DNA of 64,000 nt from Haladaptatus sp. R4. Lineage in GTDB: Archaea > Halobacteriota > Halobacteria > Halobacteriales > Haladaptataceae. The notes under the pieces were generated by a model. That model was not told the DNA's origin. It did no database searches and worked only from the letters and a program-made list of their open reading frames with translations. Below are positions 45,412-54,597 of this stretch, in pieces (position 1 is the stretch's first letter; each line of letters starts with the position of its first letter). The stretch lies in assembly GCF_001625445.1 (NCBI RefSeq), contig NZ_LWHG01000029.1, positions 186,001 through 250,000 on the forward strand, in the 5' to 3' direction. The position numbers and the translations under genes are program-made.

Positions 45412-46767
45412 ATGTCACGAATAGTCATTCGGAGTGGGACAGTGGTCTCACTCGACACAGACATCGGAGATGTAGAAGACGCCGACATCCTCATCGAGGA
45501 TGGCGAAATAGTCGAAATCGGGCACGGACTCTCGACGGAGAACGCCGAGGTCATCGACGCGAGCGACCACATCGTACTGCCCGGATTCGTCGACTCACAC
45601 ATTCACATCGCACAGACCCAAGTCAGGGGTATCGCCGGGGACTGGTCGCTCATGGGTGAATACTTCGAGCACATGCTCGGCAATATCACCGGGCTCTACC
45701 GGCCCGAAGACATGTACCTCGGCGGCCTCTTCGGCGCGCTGGAAAAGCTCCATACGGGAACGACCACGGCCCTGGACTGGTCTTACCCCAACACGCTTGA
45801 ACACGGCGAACGGGCCGTCGACGCGCTCAAGGATGCTGGACTGCGTGCGGTGTACACCTACGGCCCACCGGGTGACGACGCGCCGAAGTGGTGGTACGAG
45901 AGCGACGTCGGCCTCCCCGAGCAGAACATCCGCGAGCTCTACGACGAGAAGATCCGCGACGACAACTTGCTCAGTCTGGCGCTCGGGCTCCGGGGACCCG
46001 ACTTCTGTACCGATGAGGTCTCCCGCAGCGACATGGAACTGGCGCGAGAGTTGGGGGCTCTCGCGACGATCCACATGGGTGCGGCACAGTGGACCTCCTC
46101 GATGTACAACGACGACTACCAGGGCTTCGGCGCCATCCACGACATGCTCGGACCTGACGTCAACATCGCCCACGGTAACCACTTCACGCAGGAGGACATC
46201 CAGCACGCGGTCGACGCGGGGGTCTCCTTCTCCGCGACGCCGGAAGTCGAGATGCAGATGGGCCACGGCATCCCCGTCACCGGGAAAGTGCTCGAAGCGG
46301 GTGGCCGCCCGGCCTGGGGCGTCGACGTCTGTTCGAACATCAGCGGGGACATGGGAACTCAGATGCGCATCGGACTCCAAGTCCAGCGGATGCTCGAAAA
46401 TCAAACCCTCCTCGAAAACGGCGAGGAGGTTTTGGAAGTGGGACTGACGGCCCGCGACACGCTCGAAATGGCGACCATCGAGGGGGCGAGAGCGCTCGGC
46501 ATGGAGGACGAAATCGGGACACTCACCCCCGGTAAACGGGCGATATGGATCATGATCGACACCGACGACTTCGCGACGGCCCCGGCTCATTCGCCGGTCC
46601 AGACCGTCGTCTTCCAGTCCGACCCGTCGCACATCGACACGGTGCTCGTCGACGGGGAACCCGTCAAACGCGATGGAGCGCTCCTGAACCCCGCGGTGGA
46701 CGAGGAGTTCGACCGATTCGTCGACTCGGGATACCGCCTCGTCGAGGAGGCCGGTATCGACCTATGA
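45412..46767 (+). CDS. Amidohydrolase of the ATZ/TRZ (chlorohydrolase, deaminase) family
   Basis: A 451-residue amidohydrolase. The metal site is formed by H63-x-H65 (GFVDSHIHIAQTQ), a His in ATIHMGAAQ, one in IAHGNHFTQED and Asp in WGVDVCSN. Relatives deaminate guanine, adenosine derivatives or s-triazines, or cleave cyclic amides. The start at 45412 is chosen; a GTG two codons earlier would add little. It diverges from tetR under a shared operator and runs in the same direction as the FAH-family gene 46 bp downstream, probably as one transcript. The substrate is unknown. Confidence 0.88.
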   Translation: MSRIVIRSGTVVSLDTDIGDVEDADILIEDGEIVEIGHGLSTENAEVIDASDHIVLPGFVDSHIHIAQTQVRGIAGDWSLMGEYFEHMLGNITGLYRPEDMYLGGLFGALEKLHTGTTTALDWSYPNTLEHGERAVDALKDAGLRAVYTYGPPGDDAPKWWYESDVGLPEQNIRELYDEKIRDDNLLSLALGLRGPDFCTDEVSRSDMELARELGALATIHMGAAQWTSSMYNDDYQGFGAIHDMLGPDVNIAHGNHFTQEDIQHAVDAGVSFSATPEVEMQMGHGIPVTGKVLEAGGRPAWGVDVCSNISGDMGTQMRIGLQVQRMLENQTLLENGEEVLEVGLTARDTLEMATIEGARALGMEDEIGTLTPGKRAIWIMIDTDDFATAPAHSPVQTVVFQSDPSHIDTVLVDGEPVKRDGALLNPAVDEEFDRFVDSGYRLVEEAGIDL

Positions 46768-46813
46768 GGACAGATTCAATACCGCCCCGGCCGACTACAC
46801 GCGATACCGAACG

Positions 46814-47701
46814 ATGCGACTAGGACAATACACTGCCACCAACGACGAAGCACCGTGGACGGGAGCGCGACTCGACGAGCGGACGGTCGTAAACCTCGCG
46901 GAAGCCGGAGCAGCGGCGGGAGTCGACCTTCCCGAAACGAGCACCGACCTCCTCGCCACCTGGGAGTGGGAAGCGAAAGTCGACCTCGCTCTGGAACGTG
47001 CCGCCGCGTCCGGGGAGGGGACGTACGACTTCGACGACCTGACCAGATACGCCCCGGTCACGAACCCGGAGAAGGTCGTCTGCGTGGGTCTGAACTACCG
47101 CGATCACGCGGAGGAGGGGGACAATCCGATCCCAGAGACCCCCGTCCTGTTCTCGAAGTTTCCGACCGCGGTTACCGGCCCGGACGACGAGATTCGCTGG
47201 GACCCCGACCTCACCGAGAAGGTCGACTACGAGGCAGAGTTCGTCGTCGTCATCGGGCGCGAGGCACGGCGTGTGAGTCGAGCGGACGCGCTCGACCACG
47301 TCGCGGGATTCCTCGTCGGCAACGACGTCTCCGCTCGGGACTTACAGCACGGGGACGGACAGTGGGTGCGCGGAAAGAGTCTCGACTCCTTTGCACCCAT
47401 CGGGCCGGAACTCGTGACGACAGACGAAGTATCCGACCCGCACGATTTGGACATCTGGGCGGAAGTCAACGGCGAGCGACTCCAGGATTCCTCGACGTCG
47501 AACCTCATCTTCGGCATCGACGAACTCGTCTCCTTCTGTAGTCAAGCGTTCACGCTCGAACCGGGCGACCTGCTCTTCACCGGAACGCCGCCCGGTGTCG
47601 GCGTGTATCGGGAGCCACCGGTGTTGTTGTCGGACGGCGACGAGGTCACCGTCGGCGTGGAAGAACTCGGCGAACTCACGAACACCTGCGCGTTCGACTG
47701 A
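46814..47701 (+). CDS. Fumarylacetoacetate hydrolase family protein
   Basis: A 295-residue enzyme with an N-terminal cap domain of about 75 residues and the FAH core. Motifs are VGLNYRDHAEE, the metal pair E140/E142 (VDYEAEFVVVIG), and LEPGDLLFTGTPPGVG. The full-length form with RDHAEE is typical of acylpyruvate hydrolases and related C-C hydrolases. It follows the amidohydrolase by 46 bp. In context it probably acts late in the breakdown of a ring or keto-acid compound. It shares only the fold with the shorter FAH protein at the left end of the window. Confidence 0.9.
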   Translation: MRLGQYTATNDEAPWTGARLDERTVVNLAEAGAAAGVDLPETSTDLLATWEWEAKVDLALERAAASGEGTYDFDDLTRYAPVTNPEKVVCVGLNYRDHAEEGDNPIPETPVLFSKFPTAVTGPDDEIRWDPDLTEKVDYEAEFVVVIGREARRVSRADALDHVAGFLVGNDVSARDLQHGDGQWVRGKSLDSFAPIGPELVTTDEVSDPHDLDIWAEVNGERLQDSSTSNLIFGIDELVSFCSQAFTLEPGDLLFTGTPPGVGVYREPPVLLSDGDEVTVGVEELGELTNTCAFD

Positions 47702-47718
47702 CGCGTTTGTGCGGGACG

Positions 47719-47801
47719 TTCGTGCGCTCCCTCGTCATTGTGGGGGACTTTCGTGCGCTCCCTCGTCATTGTTCAAGACGTTCGGCGCTCCCCTGTCATC
47801 G
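47719..47801. repeat. 31-bp tandem repeat, about 2.7 units
   Basis: TTCGTGCGCTCCCTCGTCAT starts at 47719 and again at 47750 (identical over 22 bp, period 31); a third, degenerate unit (TTCGGCGCTCCCCTGTCATC) starts at 47781. It lies between the FAH-family gene and the convergent hydrolase gene, in a spot where a terminator would be expected. Confidence 0.6.
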
Positions 47802-47831
47802 AACGCGGCAAAGAATATCGAATCGGAACCG

Positions 47832-48835
47832 TCAGTCGGAGAAGCCGAACACGTCGCGGGGGTTCTCGAACACCACTTTTCGAATCGACTCCGTGTCGAT
47901 GCCGTACCGGTACAGTTCGAACATCGCTCGTTTTATCGCGTCCGGGTCAGTGCGAAGGACGTTGGCGCAGTCGGTGTCGATCATGATCCGCTCCGGTCCG
48001 TACTCGTCGATGGCGTTCGCGACGTCCGCCGGTCCGACGCCGACGAGCCACGAGTGACCGATGGTGAAACTGAGGTAGCAGTCGGTCTCGCGCATGAGGT
48101 AATCGACGTTGTTCCGGTCGGCGTGAGACGCGACGACTCGCTCCTCGGGCAGTCCGACGGCGCGCGCTCCTCGACGTCCATCTCGACGGCCCGTAACGCC
48201 GGGTTCTCTCCCGTGATGACGGGGTCCTGTCCCAACGAGGTGTTCTTCTCGTACCCCGGGATACCGAATTCCGGGCGATAGGACCGCCCGGACGAACCGG
48301 ACTGGTTCGGCGTGTGAAGGATGATCGGCAGGCCGTGACGGTCGGCGAGTTCCATCTGGGCGCGAACGATGGCGCGCTGTTCGTCCACGTCCCAGGCTTC
48401 GACGTGTTGGGCGGGCGTGACTCCCGTCTCCCCGACGGCGACGACTTCGTCCAACTCGCAGTACCGGTCCATGGCCTCGACGAGTTCGTCCGGGTTCTCT
48501 ATCCGGACCCCGGTGTGGATACCCAGTCCGAGTCGCGCCTCGAAGAAGTGGTTGCGCTCTATCGCCGCCCGACGGTTGATAGCGTCGTCCCAGAGAAACC
48601 GTACGTCCTCGGCACGAACCGGTTTGTAGGGAGTCCAGTGATAGCCGGACGCGACCATGACCATCCCCTCGCATCCCGAGAGCGCGTAGCGTTCCCGGTC
48701 GTCCCAGGAGAGGGTGTGTGCGTGATTGTGCCCGTCGAACCAGGGTAAATTGAGGAGTTCCCGTGGGTACGAGCGGTCGTCTTCGTCCAGATACTCCGCG
48801 TCAGTCGGTCTCTTCGTTGGATTCGTCGAATTCAT
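47832..48835 (-). pseudogene. TatD/PTE-like metal-dependent hydrolase, one frameshift
   Basis: About 334 residues when restored. Metal ligands of the amidohydrolase barrel are visible: H36-x-H38 (FDGHNHAHTL), Glu in AVGETGV, His in PIILHTPN, His in VVASHADRNN and Asp in IMIDTDCANV. The start at 48835 (MNSTNPTKR) is preferred; codons upstream to 48976 have no family features. One base is lost near 48163 after MDVEERA, and the next frame continues AVGLPEERVVASHAD. The rest looks functional, so sequence error is possible. A partial TetR-type site lies upstream at 48920. Confidence 0.8.
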
Positions 48836-49507
48836 GTGTAGGCTCGGAAGCGTCAACTGGCCGCGCTGCGACGCCCAGATTTCACCTAGTACGCCGTTCG
48901 TCCGGTACCCACTTAGCGTTTGACGGTACGGTAAAACGAACCCCGTGACGAGGAGTTCCGACGAACGGTCGGTCACTTATTGTCCACCGGGCCGTGAGTA
49001 CCAAATTGTCGTTCGATTCATCGCCATTAGTGTTGTTTGATTACTACAATATTGATCGGGTAGATTCGGCTATCGACCGGACGTCAAACACGTGTGTTCG
49101 GGTCGCGGGTCGGCTTCGATGACCACGATGTGAGTGAGATGATATAGTGATATTCGTCCATCTATACATAGGATAATCGGCCATTTCGTATGTTGTGAAC
49201 CCAAATTTTTGATTTTCGACAGATATGGAGTTGTGTAAAGACCCACCCGAAGATCGGAAGCGGAAGGAGAACGTGCTGTCTTCATTCGGGTCGAAATCGA
49301 TGGAGAGTGGACGTTGTATTGTGTGATGATTGCGATACTGTAGCAAAATCTTGACCTCCCGTTAGGGGAAGATCAAAGGAAACGGGAACCGACATTAGCT
49401 GGATCGTGGACACGTTATGACCCTTGGTCGCGAGCGTTCGTGGGTCGCCTTCGATCCCGGTTCGCCGAAACAGTTTAACCCGGATTGTTCGAAACACGTC
49501 GTAGACG
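48836..49507. other. Intergenic region, AT-rich in the middle
   Basis: A 672-bp region between divergent genes. The first 100 bp hold the promoter of the TatD-like gene with a TetR-like half site. Positions 49020-49350 are AT-rich, with open frames that match nothing recognisable. Confidence 0.4.
48920..48935. promoter_or_regulatory. Partial TetR-type operator
   Basis: The right arm CGGTAAA is perfect and the left arm matches the 45361 site at 5 of 7 positions. It is about 85 bp upstream of the TatD-like gene on the minus strand. Confidence 0.35.
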
Positions 49508-49633
49508 ATGGGACAGACCACTTCGCTTGCCGAGGAGTCGATGATCGAGGACCGACCCCGTCGCGGCCGGACGGGCGACGATCACGAGATGGTCGGACAC
49601 AGGACGACCGAACGTCCCGTGGGTGACCGGTAG
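49508..49633 (+). CDS. Possible short leader peptide, 41 residues
   Basis: An open frame MGQTTSLAEESMIEDRPRRG... whose TAG stop directly abuts the ATG of the next CoA-transferase gene at 49634. The tight junction suggests translational coupling or a remnant of a larger upstream gene. No family recognised. Confidence 0.3.
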   Translation: MGQTTSLAEESMIEDRPRRGRTGDDHEMVGHRTTERPVGDR

Positions 49634-50860
49634 ATGGTCGGTGAAGCCCGCCATCCGGATACCGATACCGGTCCCCTCGACGGTGTCACGGTTCTCGATG
49701 CGTCTCGCGTCCTCGTCGGTCCGTTCTGCACCATGCAGTTGGGGGACCTCGGCGCGGACGTCATCAAGATAGAACAACCGGGCGTCGGTGATCAGACGCG
49801 CGGGTGGCATCCACCGACGTACGGCGAATCGGACGAGAGCGCGTACTACCTCAGCGTGAACCGTAACAAGCGTTCGATGACGCTCGACCTCGCGAGCGAC
49901 GACGGCCGCGCGCTCTTCCGCGACCTCGCGAGCGAAGCCGACGTCGTCGTCTCGAACTTCCGTGTCGGCACGATGGAGGAGTGGGAACTCGATTACGCGA
50001 CGCTCCGGGAGGACAATCCCGGCCTCGTCTACTGTGCCCTCTCGGGATACGGTGAATGGGGACCGGACAAGGACCGTCCCGCCTACGACCTCATCATGCA
50101 GGCGGAAGGGGGACTGATGAGCATCACCGGCGAAGCCGACGGTGCCCCCGTTCGGGTGGGTGTCGCCATCGCCGACATCGGCGCGGGGATGTACGCCACA
50201 CAGGCCATCCTCGCCGCGCTCCTCGAACGCGAACTCGGCGACGGGACCGGCCAAAAGATCGACGTTTCGCTGCTCGACGGGCAGGTCGCGTGGATGAGTT
50301 ACATGGCCTCCAACTACTTCGCGACGGGGACACCACCGGGTCGGATGGGCAGCAAACATCCGACCCTCGCGCCGTATCAAGCGTTTCCGACGATGGACGG
50401 ATACGTCATCGTCGCGGTTCCCTCGCCGAACCTCTGGCCGAAGTTCTGCGCCGCCATCGACCGCGAGGAACTCGTCGATGACGACCGGTTCGCGACGAAC
50501 GCGGACCGCGTCGAGAACCGCGATGCGCTCGATACGGCGCTCGAACCGGCCTTCGAGGCTGCCACGACCGAAGAGATTCTCTCCCTGATGGACGAGTACG
50601 GCGTTCCGGCGAGCGACGTCAAGGACATGGAGGACGTCTTCGAGAACCCGCAGGTCGCCGCACGGGACATGCAGTGGTCGGTCTCCCACCCGACCGCAGG
50701 CGAGGTCGAGATGGCGGGAAGCCCGATGCACCTCTCGAAGACACCGGCGGGGGTCCGTACGCACCCACCGCTCCTCGGCGAACACACGGAAGAAATCCTC
50801 TCCGAGTACGGATATACGGAAGCGGATATCGAGCGACTGTCCGATGAGGGTGTTCTCTGA
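49634..50860 (+). CDS. Family III (CaiB/BaiF) CoA-transferase
   Basis: A 408-residue CoA-transferase, second in the region. The N-terminus DGVTVLDASRVLVGPFCTMQLGDLGADVIKIEQP fits the family, and the catalytic Asp is at about residue 181 (VAIADIGAGMYATQ). Motifs such as GEWGPDKDRPAYDLIMQAEGG resemble succinyl-CoA-dependent transferases for branched or aromatic acids, but the substrate cannot be named. It is only similar to, not a copy of, the protein at 41907. It may form a transporter-CoA-transferase pair that has since been lost, since the next gene is a truncated permease. Confidence 0.92.
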   Translation: MVGEARHPDTDTGPLDGVTVLDASRVLVGPFCTMQLGDLGADVIKIEQPGVGDQTRGWHPPTYGESDESAYYLSVNRNKRSMTLDLASDDGRALFRDLASEADVVVSNFRVGTMEEWELDYATLREDNPGLVYCALSGYGEWGPDKDRPAYDLIMQAEGGLMSITGEADGAPVRVGVAIADIGAGMYATQAILAALLERELGDGTGQKIDVSLLDGQVAWMSYMASNYFATGTPPGRMGSKHPTLAPYQAFPTMDGYVIVAVPSPNLWPKFCAAIDREELVDDDRFATNADRVENRDALDTALEPAFEAATTEEILSLMDEYGVPASDVKDMEDVFENPQVAARDMQWSVSHPTAGEVEMAGSPMHLSKTPAGVRTHPPLLGEHTEEILSEYGYTEADIERLSDEGVL

Positions 50861-50867
50861 CCGGCCG

Positions 50868-50972
50868 TCACATTTCGTCGGGTAAGATGAAGATACCGCT
50901 CCCGACCATCGCACCGATGCCGGTAGCTGTCGTCGATACCAGACCGAGGTCGCGTTCGCGGTCCTTGGGCAT
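50868..50972 (-). pseudogene. Truncated N-terminus of an APC-family amino acid permease
   Basis: Thirty-four codons, MPKDRERDLGLVSTTATGIG then AMVGSGIFILPDEM and a stop. This is the start of the first membrane segment of haloarchaeal APC permeases (AMVGSGIFILP), cut off before any further segment. The rest of the gene is not nearby, so it is a remnant. The point of truncation is at the 3' end of the CoA-transferase gene, suggesting a deletion joined here. Confidence 0.7.
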
Positions 50973-51155
50973 CGACTCCTTCAACACGTTTTGCGGTCCC
51001 TGGACGCCGACTCCTCCCATCGACATGGCCGGGCGCTGTACCGTTACCGTCCCACCGAGACGGGACCAACGGGCCACTCGACATCGAGTCGAAGGCGGTT
51101 ACTCTCACCGAAGACCATCAAAACAAATGCGGCGTCGTTTCGCACGACATCGTCG

Positions 51156-51884
51156 CTACATCGTCGTCGTGGTCGCCGTCATCTCGCTTGGAGCGTCAAC
51201 CGTCGGCAGAAGATCGAAGGCCTGTGCCTTGTCGCTCGTCTGCAGGAGCCCGACGGCGAACGCCGAAACCACCGTACCGCTTTCGAGGGTCACGTCGAAC
51301 GTGGCGGCGGCCTCGTTCGTACCTGCGGGTCGGATCTCGATGGTGTACGACCCCGCGGGTACCTCGACGTAATCGCTGGCGTTGCCGAACTCCAATCCTT
51401 TGACGAGGACGTCGCCGTCCGCTGCGATATCGACCGCCGGTGCGTCGGGCGAGAGGTGAACCGCCCGCAAGCGCGCCTGGTCTCCGGACGGCACTTGGTT
51501 CTCGTCGACGAACACGAACGCCTGCGGACTGTCGAGTGTTCCCCCGGCAGCGATCGTGTAATCGGTGTTCGCATCGAGGGCGACCTGCTCGTCGATGACC
51601 GCACTCCCCCGCCCTTGCCCCGCTGGCGCGACCTGTACGGTGTGTTTCCCCGCGTCGAGTTCGAGATAGTCGCTCACGTCTTTGAACGCGACGTTCTCAA
51701 GGACTCGATTTCCGTCGACGTAAACGTCCACTTCCGGGGCGTCCGGAATCGCGTGGATGACCCGAACGCGACTCGTGTTCCCGCTTTGACTGCTAGTCAT
51801 CTCCTGGGCGCTCGAAATCCCCCCGAGAATGGGGATGCTGCTCACGCCGATGATTTTGAGTACCTGACGTCTGGTTTGCTTCAT
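51156..51884 (-). CDS. DUF4397 domain protein, exported
   Basis: A 242-residue protein with a Tat signal (RR at 5-6, TRRQVLKIIGVSSIPILGG). It has two DUF4397-like units: about 40-130 (VRVIHAIPDAPEVDVYVDG) and 135-215 (LRAVHLSPDAPAVDIAADG). The domain is a beta-sandwich found on archaeal and bacterial surface proteins; its role is not known. No lipobox or anchor is clear. It is monocistronic, with an AT-rich stretch upstream. Confidence 0.85.
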   Translation of the reverse strand: MKQTRRQVLKIIGVSSIPILGGISSAQEMTSSQSGNTSRVRVIHAIPDAPEVDVYVDGNRVLENVAFKDVSDYLELDAGKHTVQVAPAGQGRGSAVIDEQVALDANTDYTIAAGGTLDSPQAFVFVDENQVPSGDQARLRAVHLSPDAPAVDIAADGDVLVKGLEFGNASDYVEVPAGSYTIEIRPAGTNEAAATFDVTLESGTVVSAFAVGLLQTSDKAQAFDLLPTVDAPSEMTATTTTM

Positions 51885-52128
51885 TTTGGTTCCCCCAACC
51901 GATACTCGACTTGTTATCTAAAAATGATATTCCCGGACCAGTTTGGTCGGGGCATCGTCGTACGAACATCTATCCGGCACTCGGACGGGATCGTCCAAGT
52001 GGTTACATTTAAACATATCACTCCGGGAGATTTCATCAAATTTATCGATGAAAGCAATTTACTGCGAAGTCGATCCATCGTCGTCCCTTTTGGAGTCCCT
52101 ACGCCGTAGAACGCCGGTCGAGGACGGT

Positions 52129-53301
52129 TTACAGTCTTACCACGAGACCGTTGCCATCCCGTTCGTACGTCGTGTCGAACTGATCCGAGCGGTCACGCAT
52201 CGTCTTCCGGAGCCAAGCCGCCTGGTTCTCGGTCGGGGGGGAGACGCCGTCGTCGATATGGAACGGAACGAGCCGGATTTTCTCGAAACTCCCGCCGTCG
52301 AGCGTGAGTTCGAACAGATAGCTGTCGTGATTTCCCAGGTCGTCCTTGATGCCGAAGTCATCGACGAGGTCGCCGGTATCGTGGAGGATAACGCCGTCGC
52401 CGTACCGCTCGACGGCTTGGACGACGTGCGCGCTGTGGCCGTGAACGAGGTCCGCACCCTGATCGACGAGCCAGTGGCCGAACGCGACGAGTCGGTCGCT
52501 GGGTCTCTCGATCCAGTTCTCCCCCCAATGGAGCGAGACGACGAGGAGGTCCGGATTCCCGGATTTGGCGCGTTCGATGGCGTCCCCGACGAGTCGTCTG
52601 GTCCGCCGGTTCCGGGGGTCGGTCTCGGCCCACGCGATTCCCGGTCGGTCGCTGGCGGCGGCGTACACCTCGTACTCGTCCGAGAACGAAACGACGGCGA
52701 CGTCGATGTCCCCCACGGAAAACGTGGCCGGTTCCCACGCGGCCGACGGGGTTGCGCCGGTGCCCGCGTTCTCGATACCGCCGTCGTCGAGCGCGTCTAT
52801 CGTGTCGGTCAGGGCCACTGCGCCGAAATCCATCGCGTGATTGTTCGCCAGGTTCGTGAACCGAACGTTTCCTGCGTCGAGCGCAGGGACTGCCCAGTCG
52901 GGATTTCCCCGGAAGTAGTACACACGGTCGGGAAACCGTTCACCGCGCTTCGAGAGAGAGCATTCGAGGTTACAGAAGACGCCGTCGAGGGCGTCGAGTC
53001 GTGGCTGAAAGTCCCCCCAGATCGTCGCGGGATCGACACCCGCATCGCCGTAGATACGGTTGAGACTGCGTCCGACCATCGCGTCCCCGGCGAATCCGAT
53101 GGTCGTTTCGTGCGTTCCGCGACCGTCGGTCGGACGGGCCCGGGACGAATCGGTAGCGTCGGTCGTCTCCTGGCCGGTGGCCCGGGTGTCACTAGACGGA
53201 CTGCTCCCACCACCAGTGGTCGAACCGGCACGGTTCCCGAGACACCCTCCAACGACCACGGTTCCGATGGTCGAGAGGTATGCCCGCCTAGTATCAGTCA
53301 T
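52129..53301 (-). CDS. CapA family (PGA_cap) lipoprotein
   Basis: A 390-residue protein of the poly-gamma-glutamate capsule CapA family, a metallophosphatase-like fold. A Tat-type start (RR at 5-6) and a lipobox ending in C20 (VVVGGC) anchor it outside the cell. Motifs are IGFAGDAMVGRSLN, FTNLANNHAMDFG, VSLHWGENWIE and LVHGHSAHVVQ, the ligands of the dimetal site. Family members act in capsule polymer export or cleavage; no other cap genes are seen, so its job here is open. Confidence 0.88.
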   Translation of the reverse strand: MTDTRRAYLSTIGTVVVGGCLGNRAGSTTGGGSSPSSDTRATGQETTDATDSSRARPTDGRGTHETTIGFAGDAMVGRSLNRIYGDAGVDPATIWGDFQPRLDALDGVFCNLECSLSKRGERFPDRVYYFRGNPDWAVPALDAGNVRFTNLANNHAMDFGAVALTDTIDALDDGGIENAGTGATPSAAWEPATFSVGDIDVAVVSFSDEYEVYAAASDRPGIAWAETDPRNRRTRRLVGDAIERAKSGNPDLLVVSLHWGENWIERPSDRLVAFGHWLVDQGADLVHGHSAHVVQAVERYGDGVILHDTGDLVDDFGIKDDLGNHDSYLFELTLDGGSFEKIRLVPFHIDDGVSPPTENQAAWLRKTMRDRSDQFDTTYERDGNGLVVRL

Positions 53302-53785
53302 CGATAGTGGATCGTATCAGCAGGACAGTGATAAACTTCGTGGGAGCGGACCGCCGTTCCCACGGTCACCGACGACACGAACGGGTCGGGCGGGACGACC
53401 GACCGATGATTAACTTCAAATTTTTCAACAGATATTTCTACGCATTATAACGTGAAAGCGAAGAAAGATGTACGAATGTCCCACGGAGTCAATCCCTGGT
53501 ACCTCCTCCCTCGGCCAGTTCGTGGTTACGAACGGACCTCGTCACCCCTCATTCCTGACCGAGGAACCATCGGTCAGGGATTCGGAATTTCATTTCGTGA
53601 TAGACGTTTCATCCTTGTATCCGCCACCGAAAAACGTATGTCTTATCGTCGTATGTTCATAACTGAACAAAATTAAGATGATATGACGTTTAGAGCGTGT
53701 AGATATATAATATAGATGAAGTTTGCGGTGAATGTACAGCCGATTGTCGGTTCAAAGAGAGATAGAACGCAGTAAACGACCAACT
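53302..53785. other. Intergenic region, AT-rich at right
   Basis: A 484-bp region; open frames here carry no family features. The right part (53670-53730) is strongly AT-rich and is probably the promoter of the small gene at 53786. Confidence 0.4.
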
Positions 53786-53950
53786 ATGGCAAGATATCCA
53801 AAATCCGTTCGTGCAGCAGCGATCAAATGTATTTCGTGTAACGCACCCGTCGTCGAAACTGTCGAAGGCTCGTATGCCTGTGTCGGCTATGGCGATTCAC
53901 CGGTAACTGTCGCAGCGACGGACGCGAAGGCTCGAATTGCGGACGACTGA
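53786..53950 (+). CDS. Small protein with CxxC, 54 residues
   Basis: MARYPKSVRAAAIKCISCNA and on: a 54-residue protein with a CISC pair and a third Cys (YACVGYG), possibly a partial zinc knuckle. The AT-rich stretch before it and normal coding composition support a real gene. Function unknown. Confidence 0.5.
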   Translation: MARYPKSVRAAAIKCISCNAPVVETVEGSYACVGYGDSPVTVAATDAKARIADD

Positions 53951-54057
53951 TGGCGACTGTCACGAGCTATCGACGACGGTACTAGCTACGACCCAGACAC
54001 GTGACGTTGCGGGGCAGGCGCGAAGGACGAGGTCCGAACACGAGCGACTGCGACCAC

Positions 54058-54597
54058 TTAGCTCCCAACTGCTCCGTTTCGAATCACGCCGCCAACCGCG
54101 AAGAGCACCATGCCGACGATGATAGTGGCGGTTCCGGCGGTCAGAAGTCGAAGACCGACGATGGTCGGCGTGAAGAACACGAGACCGTAGGGAACCCGCC
54201 CAACGCTGATGAGGCCGTACCCGAGGAGCATCGTCAACACTGCCGGGGTCTCCGCGCCGCTCTCCTGGATGCGCTTGATGACCGGGTACGTCGCGTACGG
54301 ACCGCCGGGAATGAGACCGGCGATGAGTCCGGCGGCGGCGACCTCGCCGAAGCCCGCCGATTCTCCGAGCAATTCGCTCAGTCGATCCTCGGGCAGCAAC
54401 GTCCCGATGGCACTCGAAAGGAAGAGGGCAGCGACGATGAGCGTCGCGAGGTGGACGACGGTCGTCGCACCGTGTTGAACACCCGTCCACGCATCCGCCG
54501 GGCGTCGAACCACGAGGTACGCGTAGACGGCGAGCGTCCCGAGGATGACGACGCGCTGTCCCCACGATTCGCCGATCAGGAGGTCGAGACGGCTCAT
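54058..54597 (-). CDS. Membrane protein, permease-like, 179 residues
   Basis: About four to five hydrophobic segments with a conserved turn LIPGGPYATYPVIKRIQESG near the middle, then LGYGLISVGRVPYGLVFFTP. The layout resembles half of a YraQ/UPF0718-type permease. The start at 54597 overlaps the stop of the upstream paralogue (ATGA), so the two probably form a heterodimer. The substrate is unknown. Confidence 0.7.
   Translation of the reverse strand: MSRLDLLIGESWGQRVVILGTLAVYAYLVVRRPADAWTGVQHGATTVVHLATLIVAALFLSSAIGTLLPEDRLSELLGESAGFGEVAAAGLIAGLIPGGPYATYPVIKRIQESGAETPAVLTMLLGYGLISVGRVPYGLVFFTPTIVGLRLLTAGTATIIVGMVLFAVGGVIRNGAVGS

Noticed and set aside
49044-49346. 100-residue open frame on the minus strand in the AT-rich interval
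   Set aside because: No recognisable motif and no start-site signals; overlaps equal-length frames.
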